Source of the DNA: Dillenia suffruticosa
Taxonomy: Eukaryota > Streptophyta > Magnoliopsida > Dilleniales > Dilleniaceae
DNA: 64,000 nucleotides
Direction: 5' to 3'
NCBI GenBank assembly: GCA_033439265.1
Contig: JAVTVX010000031.1
Span: 8,293,501-8,357,500, forward strand
Part shown: positions 37,800 through 51,417 of the stretch, piece by piece
Layout: every line of letters begins with the position of its first letter
Numbering within the stretch: the first letter of the stretch is position 1
Made by a program: the position numbers and the translations under genes
Notes under the pieces: generated by a model
Told to the model about the DNA's origin: nothing
Databases searched by the model: none
What the model saw: only the letters and a program-made list of their open reading frames with translations

Positions 37800-38201
37800 C
37801 AAACAGTCAAAACCCATTCCTAAAAAGCGCAAGACCCTCCTCTCTCTCTCTATATATATCTATTAAGGAGAATTAATGAGGTCAGATTTATTTCAGAGGG
37901 GGATGACGATAATGATGATGCTGATCTAAACAAAATCTTATAGGCCTGTTTCGTCTTAACAGAAGGAGAGAGAGTAATTTTGACAAAATCGAGGTCGATT
38001 ACTACTTTAATGAAATTGATTTTGTTTTATGAAATGAAACTAATGAATAAATAAAAATTGAGGCAGAGAGTGTAGCAGAGGGAAACAGCTATCATCAAAA
38101 GAATGCAAAGCACGCCGATGCCGAATCTCTCTCCAAGCAGAAAGATATAAAAAGTCGCCACAAGGAACGTAGAGAGAGTAAGTATCTAGAAAGAGAAAAC
38201 T

Positions 38202-38235
<34 letters not shown>

Positions 38236-38560
38236 TGTGTGTGAGAGAGAGACATTGATAAATCGAGAAAAAGCAGAAAGCAAAGGGTCGCACGCGCGAA
38301 CAGGTTCTCTTTTAAATGGGCAGCGGAGAGAAAAAGTGGCGTTAAAAATTTAATTAAATGAATCCAAAAAATGAAGGATATGCGATTTTCGTGAATAGAA
38401 GAGAGAGAGAGAGAGAGAGGCACGAGGCTCGAAATTCAGAGGCTTTCTCACAAGGCTTTAAAACGCCTCGAATTTCAAACGCAGAAAGGGAAAGGGGGAG
38501 AGAGAGTCTCTCTGGTCTAGACTACATTGGTACAGTGGTAGGAGAAATTTTGTAGGTCAC
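37800..38560. other. GA-rich, promoter-like stretch, no supported gene
   Basis: This segment is richer in GC than its surroundings. It has GA tracts at 37838-37850, 38204-38233 and 38400-38420, and a TATAAAAAG at about 38148. Reading frames are low-complexity Ser/Leu or Glu/Arg shadows of the GA tracts. It resembles a 5' leader or promoter of an unannotated, possibly non-coding, transcript. I cannot name an RNA family. Confidence 0.3.
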
Positions 38561-41490
38561 ATTGATGAATCATGATCATATTACGTTAACATGTACGTCT
38601 ATACCATCATGTACGTGTACATTACATACATGACATCTATCTACATCGCCTCCTCCGTTTTTCTTTTTACTTCTAATATAGATTTTTTTCCGAGTAAAAA
38701 TATAAAAAGAAAAATATTTCATTATTCATAATGGAAATCACACCAACCTCTTAATCAAACCCCTTGGCTTCAAAATTTATATAAAATTTACATTCTTCAC
38801 ATATTTTTATTTACTATTATTATCCCATAGATATAATTTGGAGCCAATTCAAAACATCATAATTAAAATAATTATTAGACTTCTAATTAACATTTCAAAA
38901 ACAAAAATATATGTTGAAAACAAAACTTGCATTTTGAGAGTAAGTCATTTTTCAGTTTATTCAAAATTTGCTATTAGAAATAAAATATTTATTTAATAAA
39001 TAACGTTTATGTAAAAGTTTTTTATATGAATGTTGGTAGGTGTAATTTGATTACTTAAATAAAATTAATTTTTTTTTTAATTGATCTATTAAAAAAGTAA
39101 TGAAATACTTGCCAGTAACTCAATCTCATCATTTGAGTTTAATCAATTTGTTTACACATAATATGCAATTTTAAAAACCGATAAAATAATTTATCAAGAT
39201 AAAGGACCAATGCTATTCACAGAGGAGTAAAATTAAAAAATAAAAAATTTTATATGATGAGATATAATATAATATATATTCGAATTATAATTTTTGCGGT
39301 TGTAAATTATAATTTTTAAATAAAAATATTGAAATTTATTACTTTTAAAATTATATGTATAATATTTTTTCTTAAATTTCATGGCTTTCTTCTTTCGTGC
39401 TGGAACAAAGGATTGAAGTGCAAACCGGGAGGCAAAGCAAAAAATAAATAAATAAATATAAAAGTAAAAAATGGACCCTTTTATTTATTTATTTTTCTAA
39501 CAAAAATGTTTTAAAATCGAAACCTTATAATATAGATTGCGTGAAAATGAAAATAAAAAAAATGAAATGAATATAAAATTATATAGAAAAATTATATTTT
39601 ATAAGAATATTGGAAATTAAAACGTGAATAAATATATAAATATAAAAAATATAAGAATATGTATATAAATATTAATTATTTTATAAAAATAATAAAATAT
39701 TATAATAAAAATTTATAAAAAAATAAATACAAAAAAATATAAAAAAATTTTATAAATAATATTTAATTTAACGTATTAAAATATTATAAAAATAGAAAAT
39801 GTTTGAAAGGGCAAATCATTATCGTTTATAATTGTAGTATAAACCTGTGGGCCCCGCGTAGTCACAAATCGATCATGCTGTCGGAGCGGGTAGCTTGGTA
39901 AAATGAGGGAATGAATTGACGTTGATGGGACATGAGGGGATGTGAGGATAACATTGCAGTTGCAAAGAAATTTAAGAGAGAGAGAGAGAGAGAGGAGAGT
40001 AGAGGCCGAGGACAATCCATCTGTGAATTTTAAACCGTCCGTTGCGGAGGACAAAGCAGTTGCTTAGGCGTAAGGGCTATTGTGCTCCGTTTTAGGGCAC
40101 GGCTTGTAAGTATGCAAGCACAAAGCAAGGCGAAATTTGCCTTTGTTTATGCCACGTTACTTCTTCGCTGCCCTCACAATAACAACCAAGTCGACGACTT
40201 TCGCATTCATGGCACCTACCTCGTTTTCCCACGTGGCACTCTTTGCACTTTAGTCATGAAAATTAATTATAATTTTCTTTTCATCTAAAAATTATTATTT
40301 CACCCTTTTATTTGGCCGTGGCTCATAAAAAGTTTAAACCCTGTTATGCATTTAAATTAAAAATATTTTTTTTAGTTTAAGTTATTTATTATAGTATTAA
40401 AATATCAAGTATGCACAATTCTTTTAAAAATTCTTTAAACATTTATCAGAGTACCAAATAATAATAAATGAAATTTAAAATTAAAATTTTAAAATTTTGT
40501 AGCATATGCATAATCATTTACCGTCTTGGGGATTGGTGTTGGTTTGGTAAAAGAAGACTAAATTTATTTAACTAAAATTTTGAATTCGAATTTTAAGAAT
40601 AAAATACAAAAATAACAATTTAAACTTTAATCTCAAATTTTGAGATCGATTATTTGAAAGACAGATATAAAAAAATATAAATATAAGTATTAGTTTAATT
40701 TATGTAAATTTTTCTATATCAGTCATTCATATTCAAAACTATATCCTCAATTACATGCTTAGTTATCATGTTTTTACAAATAATTTACATTTAATTTTTT
40801 AATATTCTATCTCTACGTTATACTAAATTTATTATATTTAAATTCTTGATCAGGAAAATTAATCCTTAAAATAGATTTTATAATAATTCAATCGAATTAG
40901 TTGAATAACCGAATATTGAACGAGTTAAAATAAAAAAAATATATATATATAGAATGATTTGATCATTTCAAACCTAGTCATAGTGATGCATGTGTATGTG
41001 GTTTTTATTTTTTTTAATTATATGAATACAAACGTAAACCCTAAATGCTATTTTGGGTTGCAAAAGTATCAAACAAACCACTATTTTCAAACATCTTGAG
41101 AACTTTTTTTTGGGAGTAGATGCTTGCGGCAAAAAATAATAGGGTTGAGCCATTAAGGATTAAAGTAAAAAGGGATTTAGCAATCCTTTTAAAAGTGTCA
41201 TGACACTCGAGTTTAGTAATATAATACCCAAATTTGGTTTGGACATTGATCAGAAGATCTTAAGCTTGAAATTGAAGTTTGCATTTATTGATCTCAAAAC
41301 TTTCAAAATATTATCAATTAATTCAAGCTCAAGTGTCTGTCAGCATTGAGATGACACTTTTAAACTTTAATTTTGAAATTTTAAAAATTATTATTTATAA
41401 TATTTTAAAAAAACATATCTATATAAACATAATTTTATACATAAAAATTATTTTTAAAAAAATGTATTTTTCATACCGAGTTCGAAACCA
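38561..41490. other. AT-rich intergenic DNA
   Basis: Very AT-rich, with no coding frame of interest. A less AT-rich patch at 39830-40260 holds a GA tract (39975-39993) and a CCACGTGG G-box at about 40223, with no gene that I can support. Confidence 0.45.
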
Positions 41491-41549
41491 GACTACCCAA
41501 AGATCGAGCTAAACTCATAAGACTACCCAAAGATCGAGCTAAACTCATA
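41491..41549. repeat. 30-bp perfect tandem duplication
   Basis: The unit GACTACCCAAAGATCGAGCT plus AAACTCATA occurs at 41491 and again at 41521 without mismatch in the first 29 bases. Confidence 0.9.
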
Positions 41550-42082
41550 CTCGGTTTGACCGAACTCGAGCCGAGCTTCGAGCAGTTGGTGCCACAGGTG
41601 CCTTACTCAAGTTTAGTAACACCCATACTCCCCAACTTCGAAATTTTCACATGGGAATCACTGGGAATCAATGTATTACCATAATCAAATCTACCGTCAT
41701 GTTGCAAAGGACACCTACCAATTGTTGGCCACACAAGCACTCCACTTTTAACCAACCCCCTAAAACTGCTTATAAGGTGTGCATGAACCAGAGTAATCAT
41801 CGTCAAATCTGCAGAACACAAAAACCATGGAATACATTTCAAAAATAGGATTGATAACCCCTCCACAGGTTTGACATCAAACTACACCATGATTTAGGCA
41901 AATCATAATGCAAAGCCCATAAATATTATAAATAATAATTTCTACAACATTTTGTACTTAAAGGAGTCATGAAATCCTAGAACATCCGGCATGTCCTGTG
42001 CCAAAAGAGTTTAGCAAAAGCAGGCGCGTAACTTAAAATGCTTAGGAGCGAATATTACTTAAAAAGTTTCAACAGTCCTTGT

Positions 42083-45000
42083 TCAAACAAAAGACCAATT
42101 CATGAACATGAAAGCCAAGCAGTGGTTGGAGTCATCATCGTTCAGTACCCTCCATGCAATGGCTTGATCATAAGACACCGGCCTTCCCATGCTTGATGCA
42201 CATATCCCTGATGGGAGATATGTAAATCCCTGCAATTTTGGTAAAATTCCAGCAATCATAAGAGACCTATTTAGGTAAAAATTACCAATAGTCAAAACGT
42301 AATTATTTTCTAATCCAACTTGACAGACTTGAATGACGGCATTTGATTACCTGTTGCATGATTTTGGAGAATTCAGAGCACAGAGTCTTTCTGCCAGCTT
42401 CATCAAGGATCTTATCAAGCAGTATATCTTGTAGAGCCACCAGTGTAGTCTCAAGCATGTCCAGTCCAGCTTGATTAGCAAAGGTAAAAGCAGGTGATAC
42501 CTGTAAACACAGTTTCTGCCATCACATTAACCATGATTTCTTAAATGGAAGTCAATTTGTACGTAAAACATCATGTGCAAGTGAAAGGTGAAATTACATT
42601 TGTTTTTAAGGAACAGCACATGATGGCATCCGAATGGTGCCAGAGCTGTTTCAAGACCAAATCTCCTCCATCTTGGGAGTCTGGTCGAAGAAGCTCACTC
42701 CCAGTATGGATCCTGCAATGGACATTTGCAAGAAGTAAACAAGTGAATTTAGTATACTGAAAATATTGGCAAAAAATGCAATTACTACATTCTCCATAAG
42801 CCTACTAGCTCTATTTGGAGTTGAAGATTAACAATCCAAACATACCTGTAGCTTCGAGAAATCCAATGTGCCAGAGTAAGAGCCTCAGGTGAACCTGGAA
42901 GCGGTTTAGGACCAAGTTGGGAGCCAAGGAGAGAAGGGGTAATAGCCATGGCAACTCTCTGAACTGAACTCACAACACTCCGCACATATTGGCGAGCCAT
43001 AGCAGCCACATTATCTCGAAAGTGGTTCTCAAAAGTAAATTGAAAGGCAATGGTAAGAACAGATCGGAGATTGTAGTTGTTTGTATCTGTCAATTCACCA
43101 GCTGAACGCCCTGCAGCAGGTCCTTCAAGAGTTGAAGCTAAATCCAGCGTTCGGGTAGTTGCGGAGCTATCCTGCAACACATCAATAAAAAGTGTGAATG
43201 GCTAGTAAACTTCTTAAAAGTTGAGAAGAGAGAACAACAGAAAGAATGCAACACTTCTGTTTCAATTCAAAACCCCAAGGATGCCTATAAGATATCTCAA
43301 GAATTTCATTGAGCTGCCCCCAAGTCATGGATATATAAAATTGATGTGGAAAAAAAGAAAAGAAAAGATGCATTTCTGACTGTGGCATCAAAGGTTGAAA
43401 TTTTGCAGGTACAAGTGTCATAGAACAATCATGATTTTATAGGATGGAAGAAGAGCAAAGTTGAGATGTTTTCTGCACCGTTTTAGGATCCAAAGGTATA
43501 ACACGGAAACCAGATGGCAGCAAAGGAGCATCATCAGTGAAGGACTCATCAATGGGTGCAAATGCAAGCTGAGCGCAGGAACCTGTCGCATTTTCATCCA
43601 CTCCACTGCATAGCTGTGCAAGTCAAATAAGTAGAAAAACATTCATGAATAAAATAAAATAAAATTGGCACATAGAGGTTACAGACAGCTAATCTCACAA
43701 GATAATAATTTTGTAGGTGAACCAACCTGGAGTAAGTACATATCCCGTACAAAAGCAACATCCTCGGGCGAAAAAGCATGGCCCTCTAGCCGAATCACTT
43801 CCAAGAACTGAATGGTAAGAACAATTAGAAACCCTAATTATATAACCTAATGCACAAGTCAAAATAATTGAGCTCGAGATAGGAATAAAGAGTTTACCTC
43901 CTCATGTTCAACAGTATGAGCAAGCGGCAAGATGACCTGGCTACTAGGAAATCCACCAGGTCTTGCACAAGGAACAGCATAAGGACTTGCTCTAAGGGCT
44001 GCAGCAGAATAAGCATCTACCCCATAATCAGCCCATTCAGAACGGTGCTCCCTCAGAAAACGAACAAGCATGGCAGGAGGCACATTCTGTCAAGAGTTTA
44101 CAAACATGATTAATTAAAATCCAAAGAGAACATAAAATACATTGAAGGCACACTTCTTTCGAATTAAATCTATTCAAACATGTAACTCGAAGGACGCTCC
44201 TGCTGGTTCATGGTTCATAGATAGTACCTGCAGAAGCATTGAAGCTTTTGCACACAGCACCCCTCCAAAGGAAGGGAACATTGATGTACCATATTGAGAT
44301 CCCAAAAATTTGCTCGGAGTTGAGTTTACAGCAATTGTCACATCCTCCATGCCATCACTAGCCAGAATCGACCATCCATCATCCGCAAAACCATTAATAG
44401 CATCATTGAAGCCCCTGAAAAGAAGTTTTTCCACATGAGAAAAAGAAAAAGAAAAAAAAAACCACGGTCCATGTTAGTCAATTACGACTGGCAGTGCAAA
44501 ACAGCCAGTAGGAATCTATGTAATATAAGGAGGAATTCATTACCTGCACAATCTCTGACTAAAAGTTCTCAAAACAGCAGGTTGACGTCCCCCACCATAT
44601 TGGATCTCTCCACTGGTCTCTTGGGCAATTTGACGTATATGACGCAAAGCCTGCAAGAAAAATGCACCATCAATTAGTCAATACACACTCCAAATTCATA
44701 CCACAATCTAAGAGAATTACTTACAGCTATGGTCATTTTCTGAGCCAGAATCTTTGAAGATTCATATAGTGGCCTAAGAACCTCGGGTACACTCCACACC
44801 TATAAAATAGGAATGATAGCTTGAAGGACCAAGAAGTGATAAAATGATAAAAAAGTAAATGTTAGAGACGATCATTTCGATTTTTCACTTACATCCAAGT
44901 CTAAATGATCAACAATATGAATAATGGAACCTCCACCTTCACAAGGACGAATTAGGTATCCACTTGGGAGCACTTCAGCTCTCACAAAACTTGAAGTCGG

Positions 45001-47836
45001 AGGCCCTGAAGGGCCACCAGCGGAAGAAGTCAATGACCTCTCACAAATCTGCAAAATCACATCTGAGATTATCAAATATATGCCCACCATTTACAAGAAA
45101 GGTTATTCGGACAAAAGTAGATTCAATAGCCACTTTTTTCAGCAGTAGCTTAAGTACACTAAAAATTAATTGAAAGAGATTTGTCATCTCAATCCCATTG
45201 CCAATTCGTTATGATTAATTTTAGCATCTCATATAAAATACTTATTTCAGTAAAAACTGCAGAATAAGGAAGGAATCACTTGATTACCACAAGACTTCCA
45301 TCCTCCAAACTGGTAGTGTATCTCATTGTCCAAAAGTCGCGAGCAGATGCCAAGGTAGTAGGTGCATATGTCTGATTATACAAAGAGAAAAATTTACAAA
45401 TTCAAAAGTCTAGTAGACGAACAAGTAAACCATAGAGTCTTCAGAAGTCTAGTTAAGTTTACCAACAGAACAAACCTGCATATATATAAGCTCTATTGTG
45501 CCTCCATTTGCTGTAGGCATAACACTCAATACATCAAGGCAGCGGCAATCGCGAAACCAAGATGGACGATCTTTGAGGATCTCAGCAACCTGAAGAGCAA
45601 ACAATTACAGAATTTAACCTCAAACCACACTAAAACAACAGCAATGAGAAGGCAGATGGTTAAGATCAGATTTACCTTTGTGGGTTCTAGACTCACAAGG
45701 CCACAGGCTCGCGCTGCTACCCCAGCACAATTGCGGGAAACAGCTACGATTCCAATAGAATCCGGACCAGGCTAAAGCAAAAAGAAGATGAAACTGCATT
45801 TCATTTAGAGTTCATGCATCTAAATGGATAAAACAAGATAAGATAGGAGCTGGAAAAGGAACCTTCATCCCAATCATCTGGACCCAGTCCACAGCAGTTC
45901 CAGTAGCCTTAGAAAGGAACTCTGCGAGGGTCTCCTCCGCCATTGTGAGTAGACTAAAACAAAATAAATGATTAATTTTAAGTTAATAATACAACATAGA
46001 GAAATTCATAAATTGAGATATAAATCAATAAAAAAATCACCCTGCTGGGTTGTTAGCATCCCTTTGCGGATGCTGCGGTGTTGGGTTTTGCTGTTGTTGG
46101 TGCTGACCATTCATGACCACAGACTCGCAGCTCGTGTCTGTGGTCGTTGCAGATGTCTATTACAATCCAATAAATTGATGAGCATTATGAATTCAGAAGA
46201 ACAAACAGCGAAATGTACAAATGAAAAGTTGACAACAAAATGAATGGATAGAGATACTCACAATAATGTAAATCAGATTAGCAAACAAGAAACCAAAACT
46301 AAATTCTACAAGCTTAAAATTACTGGGGCAAGTATCTTACGCTCTGCAGTTGCTGTCGCATGTATCCATTTTCATAAACCAACTGTGAGACCTGCTTCTG
46401 CAAACGGTCATTCTCCTCCATCAACAGCTTGTTCATGGCTGTCAGCTTCCTGTTTACAGTCTGCAGACGTGATGCTTCCTTTCTCTGCTTCTCCCGGCAT
46501 CTACCCAATAAAATAGCCAATGCAGCCCCATCAATCACAACAATTTTTGAAACAATAGCACATTACACATATCTTTGCAACTTCAGGTACAAGTAATACT
46601 AATAAAGTATTGCACAGAGAGGCATAATCTGTCGGATGTGCAATCAGTATGCTTCCTTTAGGAAGGAGGTTCAAGTCCTAGTGACTCGAGTGTCTTCTAT
46701 TATTATATGGAAATATCCATTGTATAGTCTAAGTCCACGAGCCTCCCCATGAACAAAAAAATACTAACAAGTATTCCAACAGGCAGGAACAAAGTTACAA
46801 AAACACAGCAATGCCACAGTCCATACGAGGCAATGTGAGGCGATGTACCCAATGGCATTGACAGATCAAAAAGGAACAAAAAAAAGGAACAAAAAAAAAA
46901 CAGAAACAAACATTTTTGACATCATATGGTAAAGAGGATAGTCATATGCTTCCAGGATTCTGCATACCCAGATAATTCTTTTTTTCCTTTAGCCCCCCGG
47001 GGGGGGGGGGGAGGGGAATATAACTCCTCTAACTCAGAATGCTTATTTAAACAACATTTATGACATCATAATGAAAATAGCTAAGGGAATGTTGTAAATC
47101 TGGTCACACAAACCCCGTTCCAAAAACTAACAAGGTAAATATTAATTAGAAATTTTGCAGGTTAATCAGCACATGACATCTATTGGCACAGAAATCACGC
47201 CAAAAAGATATTGTGCTCTCAAACTTCTGGTCACATAATGGGCAACTATTTTTAAGTAGAAAAAGACACTCACATCCCAAGAGTCAACAACAGACAAGTA
47301 TTTGCTGCGTAACAGAAGCAAGATACCTACTCCACTGTGCTTTACCCAAAAAAGGTTACACAAAGATACAGCCCAAGTTTATCCATGCACAGGTCCTTTA
47401 AAGCATTCAGAAAATATATGGAATACCAATATAAAATCACAATAGCAATAACAATGAATTTTAAAGATTAAATAATATTAATAACAATATTGAATTTTAA
47501 AATATAATTAGATTCGAGGACAAATCAAAGAATGATAAAACAGAAGGAACCAGAAGAGCAGAGATCATGTTCAGATGCAACTTTGTTAATTGGCATGTGA
47601 TTTGAGAATCTTATCTTCTCTTCAAAACAGCACCCAGAAAAGGAGCAAACATGTTAATTTTTTTAAATATCATTAGGAAAATCGAGAGTACAATAAATAT
47701 TCTTCTCTGTTTTACATCAACAAAAAAAAAAAAGAAAAAGGGAAAAACCCCAAATTCAATTTTGTATTTTGGAAGAAAATTACACAAAAGTGAAAGAACC
47801 CCAAGAATAGGGGAGAAAATCTAAAGGAAATACAAT

Positions 47837-47873
<37 letters not shown>

Positions 47874-48356
47874 ACACGACATTTTTCACCCACAAAAGAT
47901 CACAAAAAGCAAACAGCAATGACAAAATAAAAGGTCTTTTACCAAATAAACCACTCTATGTGCCAACATCTGAAGAGACTAAAGAAAACAAGCAAAACGA
48001 AAACAGGGGACCCCTAGGAAGAAAAGAAGTTTTTTTCAAACCATAACCTGAAAATCACAGAACAATAAAAACACAGAACTGGGAAAGTTGAAATATATAT
48101 GTATATTATTTTTTTCTGGGATGGGCCGAAAATGGTTAAGAAAAGAATACCTGCGATTCTGAAACCAGACTTTGATTTGCTTAGGCTCAATGTTAGAGAG
48201 AATAGGGCATTCCCTAATAAGCTGTTGTCTCCTCAGAGAACTAGGCTTAGGGCACTCAGAGTAAACTCTTTCCAAAGCCTCCACTTGCTCAGGAGTGTAT
48301 CTAACATATTTGCTGCTATCCATTTGTTTTGAGTCTTTGTGAATCGAAAGAGCCAT
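42083..48356 (-). CDS. PHB: Class III HD-Zip transcription factor, PHABULOSA/PHAVOLUTA type
   Basis: Eighteen exons give 844 residues: 48151-48356, 46341-46500, 46041-46156, 45863-45953, 45676-45771, 45476-45589, 45288-45371, 44893-45048, 44725-44799, 44544-44650, 44228-44414, 43898-44086, 43727-43807, 43479-43613, 42846-43171, 42598-42712, 42351-42500, 42083-42229. All splice sites are GT-AG and phases close. The start is the first ATG after an in-frame TGA. The homeodomain is about residues 16-75 (KQIKVWFQNRRCREKQ). The leucine zipper is about 88-120, START about 160-370, and the C-terminal MEKHLA region ends NWSFV. MIGMKPGPDS, SQRLCRGFND, LCSGVDEN and SLKTNVSPAF favour PHB/PHV over REV or CNA. 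The family specifies upper leaf side, meristem and vascular pattern as nuclear DNA-binding dimers, restricted by miR165/166. The exon 14 donor (ACG before GTGCAG) is weak. The coding sequence is intact. Confidence 0.95.
45761..45873 (-). promoter_or_regulatory. miR165/166 target site, split by intron 4
   Basis: Exon 4 ends with TTGGGATGAAG (45873-45863) and exon 5 begins CCTGGTCCGGA (45771-45761). Joined by splicing they form the 22-base site complementary to miR165/166, encoding part of the START domain (residues 188-195). The 91-base intron between them means only spliced RNA carries the full site, as known in Arabidopsis class III HD-Zip genes. Confidence 0.95.
46501..48150 (-). other. PHB intron 1, with a GA tract and a SINE-like patch
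   Basis: This is the longest intron of the gene (1,650 bases). It contains a (GA)n run at 47841-47872 and a G/C homopolymer run at about 46995-47015. A plus-strand patch at 46620-46760 has GAGGTTCAAGTCCTAG, which resembles the B box of a tRNA-derived SINE. No A box or poly-A tail is clear, so the SINE label is tentative. Confidence 0.4.
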
Positions 48357-48840
48357 AACACTCACAGACAGATTTCAATACCAAGATGGGAAAATGAGTG
48401 ATTCTTTGTGTTTAAGGTCTCAGGATGGCTCTCTTCTCCAAAGAGAGCCTCCTCTTTCTCTCATCAGATTGTTCACTGTAACACAGTAGTTTAGAAAGAG
48501 AGTGAATGAAAGAGAAAAAACACAGCTTGCAGAAAGAGGTTGAATGGAGGTTTTGCGGTCTTTATCTTCGACGCCAATCTCGAGAGAGAGGGGGGAAGAG
48601 AGACAGAGAAAAATATAAACCAACCCACAGAAATACGGAGGGAAATAGAGCGACCCAGGTGGCAATTGTTTTTTTTTTTTCTCTCTCTCTCTCTCTTGAA
48701 TTGAATGTCTTACATAAAAAAAAAAGAAAAAAAAATCTTGAGGAAGATAGCAATAAAAGGAGGAATAAATGGAAGGGGGAGTGCAGGGGTGTTTTTAACC
48801 AGCTTCGCAATTGAGACGTTTTTTGACAAATGGGTACGTG

Positions 48841-48877
<37 letters not shown>

Positions 48878-49260
48878 GGGGAAAAAGGAAAAGTTCAGCT
48901 TTCTCTGTCCCAAGTCCAAGGCAAACAGGCATAAGCTCTCTCCCTAGTCCCTATTCCTCTCTCTTACTCCGAGGCATAAAGCAAATTTGGATGCATGGGG
49001 GTTTCATGTTGTAGATGCAGTGAGTGTGGACATGTATGGAATGAAATGATCAAAACTGTGGGCATGTGGACATCTGGTAGCATGTTCTATATGTGGGTGG
49101 GGTCCATGCATGGGAGGCGTGAAGAGAGAGAGAGAGAGACAGTGAGAGTGGGTGTGTGTGTTTTGCACGGCACAGCTAGACAGCCGGTTGTGGAGCGGGT
49201 GGACAAACAGCAACGGCAGAGTGTTGTGTTTTTCTCCCTCACAAAAATTGTCATGTTTGT
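48357..49260 (-). promoter_or_regulatory. PHB 5' leader and upstream region with GA/CT tracts
   Basis: Upstream of the PHB start, CT runs on the plus strand (GA on the sense strand) lie at 48680-48697 and 48843-48873, with a GA run near 49113-49130. GA repeats are binding sites for BPC/GAGA-binding proteins. Short upstream reading frames occur in the leader. The transcription start cannot be placed by eye. Confidence 0.4.
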
Positions 49261-51417
49261 TAGAGTAGGTTGGGCTTGTCAATTTTTTTCTTTTTTTTAT
49301 TACATGTATCGATAACTAAATTATATTTTAATTAATTTAATTTAAAATTTATAATAATTTATTTATGAACCTATCATCCTAACTTAATTTATTTTATACT
49401 CAAATCACGAATCAAAATCAAAATCAAAATCTTAATTAAGTAATCTAATATTATATCATATTAAACTGACTAACAATTGATTTTAAATTTTTTCTTTAAT
49501 ACTTTGATATGATTTGGACGTTTGTTGAATAATTTTTTTTGATATAATTAATAATTTTTTAATATAATTTATTTTTAAAATTTAAAATTAGGATTTAATA
49601 AAAAAATATAACTTATTTAATTATTAAGTCGACGAGTGAAATTCGATTCTTTGTATTTAATTCACTAATCTAAATTCATTATTTGACCGGCCAATGTCCA
49701 ACTTAAAAAAAAATCTTAATTGTAATTTTAAAAGTATAAGCAATTTTTATTTTGTATCATTTTGAAATTAATTATATCAATTAATTATTTTTACATTATT
49801 TTCAATTTATATCAAATACAGCAATGCTAAGGGAAGTCAAATTATTAAATATAACATGAAGGTGATTTTAAATTAAAAATTATTTATTCTTTTATTATTA
49901 GAATATTTTTCATTCAACACCGGCATTCTTAGACGTCATTTAGATAAATATTGGCATAATATTTAGATTTAAATTTCTAAATTTTTTCCAAACCTTGTTG
50001 AGACTTGAGATTTGTAATCTCTGCGTAATCGATTACGAAATCTGGTTTCCCCATTTGAACTAAATTCGCTCGAGAACAAGGATTAGATAGCTTAACCTGC
50101 TTCCGTGAGGAGTATACACATATTTTGAAGTCACTAAACTAATAAGATCCCTTGTGTAAAGCCGACTATGACTACAAATAGTTCAATAATATACATATAA
50201 TGAATCTCAGCTCACCTAAAAATGGAATCGAGTTTATAGATTTGTGTCGACTTTGAGCTATTGTTTTTTTAATGACCCTATAGACTAAAGGAAAAAGAAA
50301 CAAAACCCAGATGTGGCAAAATGATAGATTGGGTATAATGTGCTTGTGATGACTTAACTCTTTCACTAATCTACTTATAAGCCACATCAGTATCCAAAGC
50401 AAAATCTCTTTGACTAAAATCACGTATATTTCTTTAGACAATCCGTGGCTGTATGTTCTCAAACTCATCATGTGCTAAAGATTATTTCTTTTATTTTTCT
50501 ATAATAATTTTGTCTTTGGGTTTAACTAGGAATAGGAGAAATAATCCATCTGATTGGTTAAGAACCTTTAGAAAAGTTCATATCGGATTTAATTGTGATA
50601 TATGTTATATTTCTATTTACATAATAATATTATTGACTTTTAGAAACAAATGTTGAGCAAAATCAGGATTACTCAAAAAGGTTACTTTCGGGGTGTGGGT
50701 TATTATGTTGCTTATTTGTTATACGTTTCTAATTTCAGGACTTTGGAGAGAAACTCCAAATAGGTCATGGATCGGTTGCGAGAGGAGCAGCTTGTTTCTT
50801 CGTTTAGACAAATCATCAAACACCTTGGGCCAGTTACAAACGCATAACAAAGTATTATTTTCAAGGTAAAAGGAAAAAGAAAATGAAAAAATCTAGTTTA
50901 TGACATCATCGTAAATTGTAGTCAGTAATTGAAGGCTAACTACCTAAGATAGAATAATATTATGTAAGTTTATCATTTTATCACGCTAGTAAACCTGATT
51001 TTTAAATAATCCTGAAGATTACTTTAATCATGACAAAATAGTGAAACGGTGATTTGTTATAAGAGTAATACTTGATGAATTAGATAAATCGTAAATTAAA
51101 TTGACCAAATTTTGTTTAATAATTTAACCCATTTTCAATGAAATGTTTGTTTGAATTAATTTGATTTATTTAATTTATAATTCATTTGATCTATCTAATA
51201 TTATTGTTGATATACAAAATTGCAATAGAAAATATAATTGAGAGAGAGAGAAGAAACAAACTCGGCTTGCTATGTAAACTTGGAAACGCTAAATGATGCT
51301 GACTTCTCATGTAGATTTTGAAATGTTAGATTAATGTTCCAATGTCGACTCTTGATTCTTGACCTAGACACCCTTATAAGTAGCACTCAGCCCAATATTT
51401 TTCACCCACCATCAATC
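49261..51417. other. AT-rich intergenic DNA
   Basis: No coding frame, RNA gene or element terminus that I can support. AT content is high, particularly at 49310-49900. Confidence 0.45.

Noticed and set aside
38040..38423. A 127-codon frame rich in Ser/Leu repeats
   Set aside because: Produced by the GA/CT microsatellite; no domain, no homology that I recognise, no splice or start context.
42785..43180. Reading of PHB exon 15 as a separate 131-codon gene
   Set aside because: It is an internal exon read past its donor; splice phases link it to exons 14 and 16.
45860..45875. Ile at PHB residue 188 as an unusual substitution next to the miR166 site
   Set aside because: On comparison this is the normal PHB/PHV-clade residue; only the REV/CNA/ATHB8 clades use Pro.
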